Source of the DNA: Pseudomonas frederiksbergensis
GTDB lineage: Bacteria; Pseudomonadota; Gammaproteobacteria; Pseudomonadales; Pseudomonadaceae
Length of the DNA stretch: 64,000 bases
Reading direction: 5' to 3'
Assembly: GCF_003732665.1 (NCBI RefSeq)
Contig: NZ_MOBP01000012.1
Coordinates: 124,001-188,000 of the forward strand
Part shown: piece after piece, positions 7,882-17,664 of the stretch
Layout of the letters: every line of letters starts with the position of its first letter
Numbering within the stretch: position 1 is the stretch's first letter
Position numbers and translations under genes: made by a program
The notes under the pieces: generated by a model
Databases searched by the model: none
What the model was told of the DNA's origin: nothing
The model's input: only the letters and a program-made list of their open reading frames with translations

Positions 7882-10800
7882 ATGAGCGTCCCAGCCACAC
7901 ACAAAAATAATGTAGTCATGGACGGTAGCCTGATGTTCGATAAATCTTCCTTGCGTGGGACGACCTCCGCGCAGCCCACCGCTTTACCCGAAAATCCATC
8001 CGTCCCCCCGGCACTGACCGACCAGAGCGCTTACTGGCGCGAGCGGCTGACCGACGCCCCGGCGTTGTTGGAGTTGCCCACCGACCGGCCGCGACCGGCG
8101 GAGCAGGATGACGAATACGCTTCGCAGGTGCTGACGCTGGACGCGCCATTGAGCCAAGGGCTCAAGGCCCTGGGCCAACGCCACGGCACCTCGCTGTTCA
8201 TGACCCTGCTGGCCGGTTGGGCCGTGGTGCTGGCGCGGTTGTCCGGCCAGCGCGAGGTGATGATCGGGACGCGCACTGAAGATCTCGGCAATACTCTGCC
8301 ACTACGTCTGTCCCTGGCTGACGCGCACTGTGCGAGCCAACTGCTCGACCACACCCGCGAAGTGTTGCTCGGCGCCCAGGAACATCGGGACCTGCCGTTT
8401 GAACACCTGGTGGCGCAACTGCACCTCGAACAAAGCCCCGCGTACCATCCGCTGATCCAGGTGCTGTTTGTCTGGGATCAATCGCCGTCATTGCCTGCCG
8501 GGTTCGACCTGACACTGGTCCTGGCCGAAACGGCAGAGGGCATCAGCGGCCATTTGCATTACGCCTCGGCGCTGTTCGACGCCACCACCGTCGAACGTTT
8601 CGCCGGGTACTTTTGCCGAATGCTGGCGCAGATGATTGCGCAGCCAGAGCGCCCGGTGATGGCCCTGGACATGCTCAGCGATGCCGAACGCCAATGCCTG
8701 GTCCACGACTGGAACAGCGCCGAACAGCCGTTCGACGCCGATCAAACCGTGCACGGATTATTCGAAGCCCAGGCTCTGCGTAACCCAGGTGCCATTGCCG
8801 CACGCTTGCGCGATGACGTGCTCATCTACGGCGAACTCAACACCCGCGCCAACCGTCTGGCCCATCACCTGCGCAGCCTGGGTGTCGGCCCGGACGTGCG
8901 GGTCGGGTTGTGCCTGGAGCGTTCGCTGGACATGCTGGTCGGCACGCTCGCCGTGCTCAAGGCCGGCGGCGCTTATGTGCCGCTGGACCCGGCGTATCCC
9001 ACCGCGCGCCTGGCGCACATGCTCGTCGACAGCGCGCCTGTGGTGGTGTTGACCCACGCCCCGGCAAAAGCAGCCCTCGACGCCGCCGTGGCGCATTCGT
9101 CCAGCGCCCCGACGTTGCTGGAGCTGGACGCCGCCAGCCACTGGGCATCACAGCCATCGGACAACCCCGATCCAGTCGGGGTGACCCCGCGAAACCTGGC
9201 CTACGTGATCTACACCTCGGGCTCCACCGGCACGCCAAAGGGTGTGATGGTCGAGCACCGTGGGCTGATCGCGGTGAGTGCAGCCTGGGAAAAGCTGTAC
9301 GCCTTGGGCGGCCCGCTCAATCACCTGCAAATGGCCGGTTTTTCCTTCGACGTATTCAGCGCCGATCTGATCCGCGCACTGGGTTTTGGCGGCACGCTGG
9401 TGCTGTGCCCGCGTGAAACGCTGATGGACCCGGCGGCGCTCTATCGCCTGTTGAGCGAGGCACGGATCGGGTTTGCCGACTTCGTGCCGGCGGTGCTCAA
9501 CCCCTTGCTGGCCTGGCTGGAAGAAACCGGCCATGACCTGTCATTCATGCACACCGTGGTCTGCGGCTCGGACATCTGGACCGCCCATAGCGCCCGGCAA
9601 TTACGCACGCTGTGCGGCGATCACGTGCAAATCGTCCAGGCTTACGGCGTCACCGAAGCGAGCATCGACAGTACCTGTTTCGAGTTCAACGCCGACAGCG
9701 TGGCGCAAGGCGTATTGCCCATCGGCCGAGCCCTGGCCAACACCCGGATTTACTTGCTCGATGCCTTGGGCGCGCCAGTGCCGGTGGGCGTCGCGGGCCA
9801 ATTGCACATCGGTGGTGTCGGTGTCGCCCGTGGGTATCTGAACCTGCCGCAACTGACCGCCGAACGCTTTATCGACAGCCCATTCGTGGCGGGCGAGCGT
9901 CTGTACCGCAGCGGCGACATGGCGCGCTATCGCCAGGATGGAAATCTGGAATTCCTTGTGCGCAACGACTTCCAGGCCAAGCTGCGGGGCTTGCGTCTGG
10001 AACTGGGGGAAATCGAAGCGCGTCTGGCGGATATCGCCGGGGTACGGGAAAGCCTGGTGATTTTGCGCCAGGACACGGTCGGTGAATCGCGACTGGTCGC
10101 CTACTACTGCGAAAGCAAAGGCGCGGCACTGAGCCCGGGTTTGCTGCGCGAACAACTGAGCGTCAGCCTGCCGGATTACATGGTGCCCACGGCGTTCGTG
10201 CGTCTGGAGGCGCTGCCGCTGACCGCCAACGGCAAGCTCGATCGCACCGAGTTGCCGGTGCCGGGCGCCGAGGCTTTCGACCAGCGCGATTACCAGCCAC
10301 CACGGGGCGCACTGGAAATTGCCCTGGCCGGCATCTGGTCCGACGTGCTGGGCATCGAACCCATCGGGCGTCAGGATCAGTTCTTTGCCCTCGGTGGTCA
10401 CTCGCTGCTGGTGATGCGCGTGCTGGCGCAAATCCGTCACACACTGGGCCTGGAAGTGGCGCCTTCGACGCTGTTTGCCGCGCCGGTGCTGCAACAGTTC
10501 GCCGAACGCCTGAAACTCAACCAGGGCAAGGCTCGCGTGGCGATCACGGCTATTGAGCGGTCGGGCGCGCAAACGTTGTCGTCTGCCCAGCAACGCCTGT
10601 GGTTCCTGGCGCAAATGGAGGGGGGCAACGCGGCGTATCACATGCCGCTGAACCTGCGCTTGCGCGGTCCGTTGCAGGTCGCGGCTCTGGAGCGCAGTTT
10701 CAATCAACTGGTGGCGCGCCATGAAGCGCTGCGCACCACGTTCATCGCCATTGAAGGGGAAGGGCGGCAACGGGTCGCGGCGCTGTGGCAGTTCATCAAG

Positions 10801-13800
10801 CTGTCGGTGATTGACCTGGAAGGACAGCCCGAGGCACGTCTGACGCAGTTGATCGACGAGGAGGGCGCCAAGCCCTTCGACCTGACCCAGGGGCCGCTGA
10901 TGCGCGTCAGCCTGGTGCGCCTGGCCGACGACGATCATGTGTTGCTGCTGACCCAGCACCACATCGTCTCCGATGGCTGGTCGATGGGCGTGCTGACCCG
11001 TGAGTTGGGCCTGTTGTACGAAGCCGCGATCCAGGATCGCGACGATCCCTTGCCCCCGCTGCCGGTGCAGTATGTGGATTACGCCGTGTGGCAACGTCAG
11101 TGGTTGTCCGGCGAAGTGCTGGAGCAGCAGAGCCGCTATTGGCGCGACACCCTCAGCGGCGCCCCGGTGTTGCTGGAACTGCCGGCGGATCACAAGCGCC
11201 CGGCGGTGCAGGATTACCTTGGCGGTTTCGTGCCGCTGGTGTTCGACCGGGCGTTGACCGCGCAACTGAAGACCTTGTGCATGCAGCAGGGCACCACGCT
11301 GTTCATGACGTTGCTCGCGGCGTGGTCGCTGGTGTTGTCGCGTCTGTCCGGGCAAACCGACGTGGTGATCGGCGTGCCGTCCGCCAACCGTTCCCAGCAG
11401 GAGCTGGAAGGCCTGATCGGTTTCTTCGTCAACACCCTGGCCCTGCGCATGACCCGCTCCGGCGCGCCGTCGGTGGCGCAATGGCTGCAACAGGCGCGCC
11501 GCGTCGCATTGGAGGCCCAGGAACATCAGGATCTGCCGTTCGAGCAAGTGGTGGAATTGCTCAATCCGCCTCGCAGCCTGGCCCACAGTCCGCTGTTCCA
11601 GGTGCTGTTTGCCTGGGAGCAGGATCAGGACTCGGACTTGATCCTGTCTGGGCTCGACGTGACCCCGGTGGAGAGCAGCCATCATGTGGCCAAGTTCGAT
11701 TTGCAACTGGCGCTCAGCGAGCGTGACGGGCAGATTGTCGGTGGCCTGGAATATGCCTCTGGCCTGTTCGAACCGGGCACCGTGGCGCAGTTTGGCGAGT
11801 ACCTGCGTCGGGTGTTGATGCAGATGGTCGAACACCCGGATCAGCCGTTGTCGAGCATCGATCTGCTCAGCGCGCAACAGCATCAGCAAATCGTCCACGA
11901 CTGGAACCGCACCGAGCGCGACACCTCGGCCATGCCCGATTGCGTGGCGCGGTTTGAAGCGGTGGTCGGGCACACGCCTGACGCGGTGGCGTTGCTCGCC
12001 GAGGACCGGCAACTCAGCTATGCAGCACTGAATCAATCCGCCAACCGACTCGCCCATTACCTGATCGAACAAGGCGTGGGTCCCGAGCATCGGGTGGGAC
12101 TGTGCCTGGAGCGTTCGCCGGAGATGGTCATCGGCTTGCTGGCGATCCTCAAGGCCGGCGCGGCGTATGTGCCGTTCGACCCGGCGTACCCGAGCGAGCG
12201 TCTGGCGTTCATGTTCAGCGACGCCGCACCGACCCTGGTGTTGACTCAATCGGCACTGCGCGATGGGGTCACGGATGAGTTGACCATCTGCTGCCTGGAC
12301 ACCGACGCGCCGCAATGGGCGCTCTGTTGCGAGAGCAATCCGCAAGTGACCGTCAGCCCTGACAACCTCGCCTACGTGCTCTACACCTCCGGCTCCACCG
12401 GCCGCCCGAAAGGCGTGGCCCACAGCCGCCGGGCCCTGGATAACCTGATCACCTGGCAGCTCGATCAAGCGTCGGCGCCACGCCGGGTGTTGCAATTCGC
12501 CTCGCTGAATTTCGACGTGTCGTTCCAGGAAATCTGCAGCACCCTGTGCCAGGGCGCCAGCCTGTTGCTGATGACCGAAGACAGCCGCAAAGACCTCGCC
12601 GCGCTGCGCCCGAGCCTGGTGGCCGAAGGCGTGCAGCGGGCGTTCCTGCCGTTTGCCGTGTTGCAGCAACTTGCCGGCCTGACCGAGGCCGATGCGCCGA
12701 TGCCGGCCGGTGGCTGCGAAATCGTCACCGCCGGTGAAGCCCTGCAAATCAACGATGAACTGCGCGGCTTCGTGCGTGGCCTCGGCGGTGCGCAGTTGCA
12801 CAACCAGTACGGCCCGACCGAAACCCATGTGGTCAGCCAGTTCAGCCTGTCGTGCAGCGAAGCCGAGCACTGGCCGGATGCGCCGCCGATTGGCCGACCC
12901 ATCGCCAATGCGCGGTTGTACGTGCTGGACCTGGACATGAACCCGGTTCCCGTCGGTGTCGCGGGTGAGTTGTACATCGCCGGTGCGTGCCTGGCCCGGG
13001 GTTACCTCAATCGCCCGGACCTGACCGCCGAACGCTTTGTGCCGGACCCTTTCAGCACCGAACCCGGGGCGCGCATGTACCGCAGCGGTGACGCGGCGCG
13101 GTTCCAGGCCGACGGCAACGTGCAGTACCTGGGGCGGATCGATCAGCAGGTCAAACTGCGCGGTTTCCGTATCGAACTCGGCGAGATCGATAGCCTGTTG
13201 CAACAGCAACCCGGCGTGCAGGAAGCCGTCGTGCTGTTACGTGAAGACGTTGCGGGGGACAAGCGCCTGGTGGCTTACGTGGTCGGTCCGGCCTCCAGCG
13301 AAACCCTGCGCGCCGAACTGCAACGGCACTTGCCGGAGCACATGATTCCCAGTGCCTGGGTGTCCATGGCGCAACTGCCGCTGACCCGCAACGGCAAGCT
13401 CGACCGCCAGGCACTGCCCGCGCCGGAACGCAGCGCCGGGGCGACCTACGTGGCGCCCCGGGACGACAACGAACGACACATGGCCGACATCTGGGCAGAA
13501 GTGCTGAAGTGCGAGCGCGTCGGCATTCACGATAACTTCTTCGACCTTGGCGGCCACTCGCTGCTGGCGACGCGGATGATCTACGCGATCAATCAGCGCA
13601 TGGGCGCGCAACTGTCCCTGAGCAGCCTGTTCAAGACCCCGGTGCTGATGGACCTGGCGGCCCAGGTGCAGGCCGGGCGCGGCGACGACACGCGGATCGA
13701 ACCGGCCTTCACTGAGTTCCAAGCCGACCGCGAGGCCCGGCATGCGCCGTTCCCCCTGACCGATATCCAGCAAGCCTATTGGTTCGGCCGCGAAGCCACG

Positions 13801-16800
13801 GTCAGCCTCGGCGGGGTCAGCGCCCACGGCTATGAAGAACTGCGCATTCCCGACTTCGACGCAGCGCGCTTCGAGCTAGCGCTGAATCGCATGATTCAGC
13901 GTCACGACATGCTGCGCGTGGTGTTTCTCAGCGACGGCACACAACAGGTCCTGGCGCAGGTGCCGACCTACACCATGCCCCGCAGCGACTTGCGCGGTTT
14001 GCCCGCCGAGGTGGCGCAACAAACCTTGCACGCCACCCGCGAACGCCAGTCCCATCAGGTGCTGGACGCCAGCCGCTGGCCGTTGTTTGAGTTCAGCCTG
14101 TCGTTGCTCGATGACGGCATCACCCATCTGCACATCAGCCTGGACGCGTTGATTGTCGATGCCGCGAGCACGCAGATTCTCGCCCGCGAGCTGATGGCGT
14201 TCTACGCCGAGCCGAACCTGGCCCTGCCTGAACCGGGCCTGACCTTCCGCGATTACGTGCTGGCCGAACACCAATTGCGCAGCGGCACGCGCTACGAACA
14301 GGCGCTGGGTTACTGGCGTGAGCGCGTGACGACGTTGGCCCCAGCGCCGGACTTGCCCCTGGTGCGCCAGCCGGACAGCATCGCCAACCCGCACTTCACC
14401 CGCCGCGACCGCGACATGCCGGCGGCACAATGGGCACAACTGAAAGCCGTGGCCAAGCAGTTCGCGGTCACGCCGTCGGTGATGCTGTTGACCGCGTTCA
14501 GCGAAGTGCTGGCGCTGTGGAGTCGCCAGCCGCGCTTTACCCTGAGCCTGCCGCTGTTCAACCGCTTGCCGTTGCACCCCGACGTCGATGAAATCATCGG
14601 CGACTTCACCTCTCTGGTGCTGCTGGAAGTCAATATTGCCGGCGCGGCGAGTTTCACCGACAAAGCCCGGGCGGTGCAGGCACAGCTGTGGCAAGACATC
14701 GATCACTCGGTGGTCAGCGGTGTGCGCGTACTGCGGGAATTGTCCCAGGCCCGGGGTGTGCAGCAGACGGCGATGCCCATCGTCTTTAACAGCACGTTGT
14801 CCGAGGCGGCGCCGGAACTGGCCGAGTTCAACCTCGCCGATGCGTTGAACGCCAAACACATGCACAGCATCACCCAGACCCCGCAGGTGTGGCTCGACCA
14901 CACGCTGCTGGAGCTGGAAGGGCGGCTGCTGTTCAACTGGGACAGCATCGATGAGCTGTTTCCGGAAGGCATGATCGAGCAGATGTTCATCGCCTATAAC
15001 GCGTTGCTGGATCGCTTGCTGGAGCCGTCAGCCTGGGGTGAAAGTACGCCGCAACTGTTGCCGTTGGCGCGTTTGCCGGCACCGCTCGACAGCCAGGAAA
15101 CGCTGCCATTGATGCACCAATTGTTCGAGCGTCAGGCCCTCGCCACTCCGGAGGCGGTCGCGGTGATCGCCGCGCAACGGCAACTGAGCTACGGGCAATT
15201 GCGGGTTGAGTCACACGCCCTCGGCGCTCGGCTTCAGGCACGGGGTGTGCTGCCGAATCGACTGGTCGCGGTGATGATGGAACGCGGCTGGGAGCAAGTG
15301 GTGGCGACCCTGGGGATTCTGTACGCGGGCGGCGCCTACCTGCCGATTGATCCGACGCTGCCGGCGGAACGGGTACGGCATATTCTTGAACGGGCCGAAG
15401 TCAGTCTGGTGCTGACCCAACCGTCGCTTCTCGGGATGATCGAGTGGCCACAACAGGTCAGTGTCATTGCGGTGACCGATGACGTCGCGGGCGATCAGCC
15501 AATGCTGCAACCGGTGCACGTAGCCCCCACGGATCTTGCCTACGTGATCTACACCTCCGGCTCTACCGGCCTGCCCAAAGGCGTGGTCATCGACCATCGC
15601 GGCGCGGTCAACACCTTGCTCGACATCAACCGGCGCTTCGCTGTCGGCCCGGCGGACCGCGTCCTGGCGATTTCGTCCCTGAGCTTCGACCTCTCGGTCT
15701 ACGACTTCTTCGGCACCCTGGCGGTGGGCGCGGCGGTGGTGGTGCTGGAACCGCAACTGGCCCTCGACCCGGCGCATTGGCGGGACTTGATCGAGCGCCA
15801 TCGGGTCAGCCTGTGGAACTCGGTGCCGGCCCTGCTGGGGATGTTGCTCGAATACGTGGAAGGCGAGGGCGACGTGCTGCCGGTCAGCCTGCGGCTGGCG
15901 ATGCTCTCCGGCGACTGGATTCCCCTGACCCTGCCGCAGCGGCTCTGGGCCTTGCAGCCCTCGGCGCAACTGTTCAGCCTCGGCGGTGCCACTGAAGCGT
16001 CGATCTGGTCGATCTGCTACCCGGTGCAGCACGTCGATCCGGCGTGGCGCAGCATCCCCTACGGCAAGGCCCTGGATCACCAGCGCTTCTACGTACTGGA
16101 CGAAGCCCTGCAAGTGCGCCCGACTTGGGTCGCGGGGCAGTTGTACATCGGCGGTATCGGCTTGGCCCAGGGTTACTGGCGCGATGAAAAACTCAGCGCC
16201 GGCAGTTTCTTCCCGCACCCGCTGACGGGCGAACGGCTGTATCGCACCGGCGACCTCGGGCGTTTGCTGCCCGACGGCAACATCGAGTTCCTTGGCCGCG
16301 AAGACAATCAGGTCAAGGTCCAGGGCTATCGCATCGAGCTGGGTGAGATCGAAGCAGCGCTCAATCGCCACCCCGGCGTACAAGGCGCGGTGGTGCAGAT
16401 TCTCGGCAGCACGTTGGGCGAAAAACGCCTGGCAGGTTATGTGCTCAAGGCCGATCCGGCGTTGCAGGCCGGGGATTTCGTGCAGTACCTGGCGGATAAA
16501 CTGCCGGCGTACATGGTGCCGTCGTCGTTTACCTTCGTCGATGCCTGGCCGTTGTCGTCCAACGGCAAGGTCGACAAGAAACGCCTGCCGCAGCCCTCGC
16601 CAGTGGCGCAATCCGGTCCGGCGCTGGAAGTCGATGGCCCCGAGGAACAGCGGCTGGTCGCTATCGTGCAAGGTGTGCTCAAGCGCGACGGGATTGCCGG
16701 CAATGCCAACCTGTTGAACCTTGGCGCGACCTCGATCGACATCGTGCGGATCAGCAACGCGCTGTCCAGCGAATTGCGCTTCCGACCCCACGTCGCGCAA

Positions 16801-17664
16801 CTGTTGGCGCAGCCGACGCTGCTGCACCTGATTGGCATGTACCGGCAGAATCTGGCGCAACAGGAACTGGTCAGCAGCGCGCAACAACGCGCGGCCAGCC
16901 CCGAGGAAGTCATCGAAGATCCGCAACTGCGGACGCAGTTCAAGGCTGACCAGCGCGGACGTCGCGACTTTGCCCAAGCGTTGCCAGAAGTGGCGTTGAC
17001 GCTGCCGCAAGACCCGGCATTCGCCCAGCGTTTCAGCGCTTACCGCTCGGTGCGCCAGTACGGCGCGCAACCCATCGCCACCCATGCCTTTGCCGAGCTG
17101 ATGGCGGCGCTCGCCCAGGGCCAACTCGACGGCGAGGTGAAATACCAGTTCCCCTCGGCGGGCGGTTTGTACCCGATCCAGGCCTACCTCTATGTCAAAC
17201 CGGAGCGGGTGCTCGGCGTGCCCGGTCGCGCCTATTACTACGACCCGCGCCAGCACCGCTTGCTGGCTCTGGACAGCGGCGTGCTCGACCCCGACACCTA
17301 TGACTATTTTGTCAATCGCCCGGTGTACGAGAACGCCGCGTTCGCGCTGTTTTTCATTGCCGACATGGCGGCGATCCGTCCGCTGTACGGCGAACGCAGC
17401 CGTGACTTCTGCCACATCGAAACCGGGGCCATGGCGCAATTGCTGACCATGACCGCTGTCGAGCAGGGCCTGGGCCTGTGCGGCGTCGGTTCTATCGAGG
17501 AGCAGCAATTGCCGGTGCTGTTCGACCTGGGGCCGAGCCACCAGTTGATCTACTCGATGGTCGGAGGCTTGCGTACCGCCGATCAACAACAGCGGATGCA
17601 AGTCGAGAGCTTTGCCACGGATCAGCCCGCAGACGACAGCGACATGGAGGAATTTGAAGTATGA
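7882..17664 (+). CDS. NRPS 1: half-C, A(Arg-like), T, C, A(Pro-like), T, Cy, A(Cys), T, Ox
   Basis: A synthetase of about 3260 residues. Residues 30-260 are only the C-terminal lobe of a condensation domain (YWRERLTDAPALLELP onward); the HHxxxDG lobe is absent. A1 (core YTSGSTGTPKG near 441) gives the code D-V-A-D-V-C-A-I-D, which I read as arginine-type. T1 serine is 841. The C domain has HHIVSDG at 1026. A2 gives D-V-Q-F-V-A-Q-V-V, proline-like with Q for the usual H. T2 serine is 1893. The cyclisation domain carries DALIVDAAS (2088-2096). A3 gives D-L-Y-N-M-S-L-I-W, the cysteine code of pyochelin-type enzymes. T3 serine is 2951. A SagB/nitroreductase-like FMN oxidase (about 3010-3240) ends the protein and should turn thiazoline into thiazole. 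The start is uncertain (ATG 7882, 7918 or 7933; weak ribosome sites). The stop overlaps the next ATG (ATGA). Confidence 0.9.
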   Translation: MSVPATHKNNVVMDGSLMFDKSSLRGTTSAQPTALPENPSVPPALTDQSAYWRERLTDAPALLELPTDRPRPAEQDDEYASQVLTLDAPLSQGLKALGQRHGTSLFMTLLAGWAVVLARLSGQREVMIGTRTEDLGNTLPLRLSLADAHCASQLLDHTREVLLGAQEHRDLPFEHLVAQLHLEQSPAYHPLIQVLFVWDQSPSLPAGFDLTLVLAETAEGISGHLHYASALFDATTVERFAGYFCRMLAQMIAQPERPVMALDMLSDAERQCLVHDWNSAEQPFDADQTVHGLFEAQALRNPGAIAARLRDDVLIYGELNTRANRLAHHLRSLGVGPDVRVGLCLERSLDMLVGTLAVLKAGGAYVPLDPAYPTARLAHMLVDSAPVVVLTHAPAKAALDAAVAHSSSAPTLLELDAASHWASQPSDNPDPVGVTPRNLAYVIYTSGSTGTPKGVMVEHRGLIAVSAAWEKLYALGGPLNHLQMAGFSFDVFSADLIRALGFGGTLVLCPRETLMDPAALYRLLSEARIGFADFVPAVLNPLLAWLEETGHDLSFMHTVVCGSDIWTAHSARQLRTLCGDHVQIVQAYGVTEASIDSTCFEFNADSVAQGVLPIGRALANTRIYLLDALGAPVPVGVAGQLHIGGVGVARGYLNLPQLTAERFIDSPFVAGERLYRSGDMARYRQDGNLEFLVRNDFQAKLRGLRLELGEIEARLADIAGVRESLVILRQDTVGESRLVAYYCESKGAALSPGLLREQLSVSLPDYMVPTAFVRLEALPLTANGKLDRTELPVPGAEAFDQRDYQPPRGALEIALAGIWSDVLGIEPIGRQDQFFALGGHSLLVMRVLAQIRHTLGLEVAPSTLFAAPVLQQFAERLKLNQGKARVAITAIERSGAQTLSSAQQRLWFLAQMEGGNAAYHMPLNLRLRGPLQVAALERSFNQLVARHEALRTTFIAIEGEGRQRVAALWQFIKLSVIDLEGQPEARLTQLIDEEGAKPFDLTQGPLMRVSLVRLADDDHVLLLTQHHIVSDGWSMGVLTRELGLLYEAAIQDRDDPLPPLPVQYVDYAVWQRQWLSGEVLEQQSRYWRDTLSGAPVLLELPADHKRPAVQDYLGGFVPLVFDRALTAQLKTLCMQQGTTLFMTLLAAWSLVLSRLSGQTDVVIGVPSANRSQQELEGLIGFFVNTLALRMTRSGAPSVAQWLQQARRVALEAQEHQDLPFEQVVELLNPPRSLAHSPLFQVLFAWEQDQDSDLILSGLDVTPVESSHHVAKFDLQLALSERDGQIVGGLEYASGLFEPGTVAQFGEYLRRVLMQMVEHPDQPLSSIDLLSAQQHQQIVHDWNRTERDTSAMPDCVARFEAVVGHTPDAVALLAEDRQLSYAALNQSANRLAHYLIEQGVGPEHRVGLCLERSPEMVIGLLAILKAGAAYVPFDPAYPSERLAFMFSDAAPTLVLTQSALRDGVTDELTICCLDTDAPQWALCCESNPQVTVSPDNLAYVLYTSGSTGRPKGVAHSRRALDNLITWQLDQASAPRRVLQFASLNFDVSFQEICSTLCQGASLLLMTEDSRKDLAALRPSLVAEGVQRAFLPFAVLQQLAGLTEADAPMPAGGCEIVTAGEALQINDELRGFVRGLGGAQLHNQYGPTETHVVSQFSLSCSEAEHWPDAPPIGRPIANARLYVLDLDMNPVPVGVAGELYIAGACLARGYLNRPDLTAERFVPDPFSTEPGARMYRSGDAARFQADGNVQYLGRIDQQVKLRGFRIELGEIDSLLQQQPGVQEAVVLLREDVAGDKRLVAYVVGPASSETLRAELQRHLPEHMIPSAWVSMAQLPLTRNGKLDRQALPAPERSAGATYVAPRDDNERHMADIWAEVLKCERVGIHDNFFDLGGHSLLATRMIYAINQRMGAQLSLSSLFKTPVLMDLAAQVQAGRGDDTRIEPAFTEFQADREARHAPFPLTDIQQAYWFGREATVSLGGVSAHGYEELRIPDFDAARFELALNRMIQRHDMLRVVFLSDGTQQVLAQVPTYTMPRSDLRGLPAEVAQQTLHATRERQSHQVLDASRWPLFEFSLSLLDDGITHLHISLDALIVDAASTQILARELMAFYAEPNLALPEPGLTFRDYVLAEHQLRSGTRYEQALGYWRERVTTLAPAPDLPLVRQPDSIANPHFTRRDRDMPAAQWAQLKAVAKQFAVTPSVMLLTAFSEVLALWSRQPRFTLSLPLFNRLPLHPDVDEIIGDFTSLVLLEVNIAGAASFTDKARAVQAQLWQDIDHSVVSGVRVLRELSQARGVQQTAMPIVFNSTLSEAAPELAEFNLADALNAKHMHSITQTPQVWLDHTLLELEGRLLFNWDSIDELFPEGMIEQMFIAYNALLDRLLEPSAWGESTPQLLPLARLPAPLDSQETLPLMHQLFERQALATPEAVAVIAAQRQLSYGQLRVESHALGARLQARGVLPNRLVAVMMERGWEQVVATLGILYAGGAYLPIDPTLPAERVRHILERAEVSLVLTQPSLLGMIEWPQQVSVIAVTDDVAGDQPMLQPVHVAPTDLAYVIYTSGSTGLPKGVVIDHRGAVNTLLDINRRFAVGPADRVLAISSLSFDLSVYDFFGTLAVGAAVVVLEPQLALDPAHWRDLIERHRVSLWNSVPALLGMLLEYVEGEGDVLPVSLRLAMLSGDWIPLTLPQRLWALQPSAQLFSLGGATEASIWSICYPVQHVDPAWRSIPYGKALDHQRFYVLDEALQVRPTWVAGQLYIGGIGLAQGYWRDEKLSAGSFFPHPLTGERLYRTGDLGRLLPDGNIEFLGREDNQVKVQGYRIELGEIEAALNRHPGVQGAVVQILGSTLGEKRLAGYVLKADPALQAGDFVQYLADKLPAYMVPSSFTFVDAWPLSSNGKVDKKRLPQPSPVAQSGPALEVDGPEEQRLVAIVQGVLKRDGIAGNANLLNLGATSIDIVRISNALSSELRFRPHVAQLLAQPTLLHLIGMYRQNLAQQELVSSAQQRAASPEEVIEDPQLRTQFKADQRGRRDFAQALPEVALTLPQDPAFAQRFSAYRSVRQYGAQPIATHAFAELMAALAQGQLDGEVKYQFPSAGGLYPIQAYLYVKPERVLGVPGRAYYYDPRQHRLLALDSGVLDPDTYDYFVNRPVYENAAFALFFIADMAAIRPLYGERSRDFCHIETGAMAQLLTMTAVEQGLGLCGVGSIEEQQLPVLFDLGPSHQLIYSMVGGLRTADQQQRMQVESFATDQPADDSDMEEFEV

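Noticed and set aside
9601..13209. 1202-codon open frame antisense to NRPS 1
   Set aside because: A GC-rich shadow of the NRPS coding strand; His/Gln/Arg-rich with no fold or ribosome site. The same applies to the long antisense frames at 15211-17601, 24629-26314 and 55978-60381.
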